Origin: a virus
Reading direction: 5' to 3' (one strand)
IMG/VR virus record: IMGVR_UViG_3300027721_000052
Span: 1-30,280 of that record
DNA: 30,280 nucleotides
Shown piece after piece: positions 29,218 to 30,280 of the stretch. Within the stretch, counting starts at the first letter, position 1, and the number at the start of each line of letters is the position of its first letter. A program made the position numbers and the translations under genes. Under the pieces are notes generated by a model. That model was given only the letters and a program-made list of their open reading frames with translations. It was not told the origin of the DNA and did no database searches.

Positions 29218-29984
29218 ACCAAGAATATGTAGACTTACTGATGTACTGGATCAACGAGCGGGAAGCCATTCGGGAGCGTAGATTGCAACACGAAGGCCCC
29301 CGCCTCTGGACGAACGACCCCATCCTGCAGAAGTACCACTTTTGCAACATCTACCGGCAGTACGACCGGGGCACTCAGGATATCTACAAGGCGCGGATGG
29401 GGCTAGACATTCCCACTGTAGAGCTGCCCCAGTTCTTCACCGCTGCCCGGCTCTTTAACAAGGCCGACACACTTGTGGACTATTGGCTCAGCGGGCCGCA
29501 GGATATCAAGCATCAGCAGAGCTTAGGCAAGAAGGTGTTCAATACTGCCTATGTCGTAAGTACCTGCGGAAAGACTATGAACAAGGTAGACTATGTGCAC
29601 GACGTTGTAGAGCAGGTGCGGAACCGCGCCATCAGCCCCCTGAGCTGTGAGTCAGCCTTCAACGACCTCCGTAAGGTTGACGGTCTAGGCAGCTTTCTCA
29701 GCGGACAGATAATAGCCGACCTCAAGTACACTACCTATCTGGAAGAGGCCAAAGACTGGTGGACGTTTGCAGTCATGGGGCCGGGCAGCAAGAAGGGGCT
29801 CGACCATATCTTCTATGGTGGTACTACAGAACGGAATTTCAAAAATAGGTTAGAAGAACTGCATGAGTACGTTCGCCCACACGTCCCGAAAATGCACGCC
29901 CAAGATTTGCAGAACTGCCTTTGCGAGTTCAGCAAGTATGTCAGATATAAGGAGAACTTACCCGGTCGTAGGAGGCCATACTGA
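29214..29984 (+). CDS. Amino acid:DNA transferase / aGPT-PPlase-like thymine hypermodification enzyme
   Basis: A 256-residue, mostly helical protein coupled on both sides (ATGA, TGATG). The opening DLLMYWINEREAIRERRLQH followed by PRLWTNDPILQKYHFCNIYR and QYDRGTQ (W32, T33, D35, N45, R48, D51, R52) is the signature I know for the alpha-glutamyl/putrescinyl-thymine pyrophosphorylase family. Those enzymes displace pyrophosphate from 5-pyrophosphoryloxymethyl-uracil in DNA with an amino acid or amine. A later segment CESAFNDLRKVDGLGSFLSGQIIADLKY (about 143-170) has a helix-hairpin-helix-like LxxVxGxGxF motif. Family assignment rests on pattern memory, but the flanking TS-like gene supports it well. 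Confidence 0.75.
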   Translation: MNQEYVDLLMYWINEREAIRERRLQHEGPRLWTNDPILQKYHFCNIYRQYDRGTQDIYKARMGLDIPTVELPQFFTAARLFNKADTLVDYWLSGPQDIKHQQSLGKKVFNTAYVVSTCGKTMNKVDYVHDVVEQVRNRAISPLSCESAFNDLRKVDGLGSFLSGQIIADLKYTTYLEEAKDWWTFAVMGPGSKKGLDHIFYGGTTERNFKNRLEELHEYVRPHVPKMHAQDLQNCLCEFSKYVRYKENLPGRRRPY

Positions 29985-30280
29985 TGTTTCATGTACGCGC
30001 AAGTGATGTAAACGATTTGTACGCAGAACTTCTTCACATGGTGAAACGGTACGGTCACGAGGAAGATACTCGCAACGGCAAGGCGAGGGCGCTCCCTGGC
30101 CCCCTTCTGGTGGAGGTGGCTATGCCTGAGCACCGAGTACTTTTCTGCCCCACGCGAGACGCCAACCCGTTCTTCCATCTTATGGAGGCGGTGTGGATGA
30201 TAGCGGGGCGCAACGATGTAGCGTTCCCTGCTCAGTACACTGGCGGAATCGCGCAGTACAGCGACGATGGGGTAGTGTTC
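29984..30280 (+). CDS. Thymidylate synthase / dUMP hydroxymethylase homologue (N-terminal part)
   Basis: ATG at 29984 overlaps the previous stop as TGATG, with GGAGG upstream. The frame runs to the window end (99 residues seen). It has RASDVNDLYAELLHMVKRYG, then RVLFCPTRDANPFFHLMEAV followed by WMIAGRNDVAFPAQYTGGIAQYSDDGVVF. The NPFFHLMEAVWM.AG pattern and the SDDG end fit phage thymidylate synthase-fold proteins, which include dUMP 5-hydroxymethylases making the precursor of 5-hydroxymethyluracil. The catalytic Cys lies beyond the window, so the exact reaction is not decidable. Next to the aGPT-PPlase-like gene, hydroxymethylation of dUMP is more likely than plain TMP synthesis. Confidence 0.8.
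   Translation, partial: MFHVRASDVNDLYAELLHMVKRYGHEEDTRNGKARALPGPLLVEVAMPEHRVLFCPTRDANPFFHLMEAVWMIAGRNDVAFPAQYTGGIAQYSDDGVVF

Overview
The window is a 30 kb piece of a double-stranded DNA tailed bacteriophage (Caudoviricetes), most likely short-tailed. The head and packaging genes are contiguous and are followed by adaptor-like and nozzle-like proteins. No tape-measure, tail-tube or sheath gene is seen. No integrase, RNA polymerase, lysis gene or tRNA was recognised. Nine promoter-like sites have host sigma-70 form, eight of them with an extended -10, so early and late genes may be read by the host RNA polymerase. A Gram-negative host is an inference from the lipoprotein box and the general gene style; the sequence does not prove it.

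Left part, minus strand (15853 down to 1): virion morphogenesis. Reading leftwards the order is small-terminase candidate, a zincin-like protein, large terminase, portal, a tiny acidic protein, an FmdB-type zinc ribbon, scaffold candidate, major capsid protein, a possible decoration protein, a carbohydrate-binding/LamG-like protein, a lipoprotein with a metzincin-like motif, a conserved phage protein, head-tail adaptor, nozzle-like protein, a GNAT-like protein and two or three Gly/Gln-rich proteins that may be ejection or internal virion proteins. Most genes are joined by ATGA or TGATG overlaps. Separate promoters precede the terminase, capsid and decoration genes.

Middle (15.9-19.9 kb): a GC-rich, repeat-rich region with two small minus-strand genes, a nested hairpin, and an array of nine GTTACC/GGTAAC hexamers around a 43-bp AT-rich tract. 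The array touches the 3' end of a TOPRIM-primase/SF3-helicase gene and is the best candidate for a replication origin. A divergent promoter region with a 16-bp palindrome (19.8-19.9 kb) separates this leftward replication operon from the rightward genes.

Right part, plus strand (19959 to the end): small early genes, including two short ones that are easily missed (20428-20535 and 25174-25353). These are followed by a possible ssDNA-binding-type protein, a family A DNA polymerase with leucine at the 762 position, a Cas4/RecB-like Fe-S nuclease, a VRR-NUC nuclease overlapping a SNF2-type helicase by 227 bp, and a repeat-containing protein. The last three genes are a GT-A glycosyltransferase candidate, an amino acid:DNA transferase-like (aGPT-PPlase) protein and the start of a thymidylate synthase/dUMP hydroxymethylase homologue. 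Together they suggest that this phage replaces or decorates thymine in its DNA with a hypermodified base. This is the most exciting system in the window.
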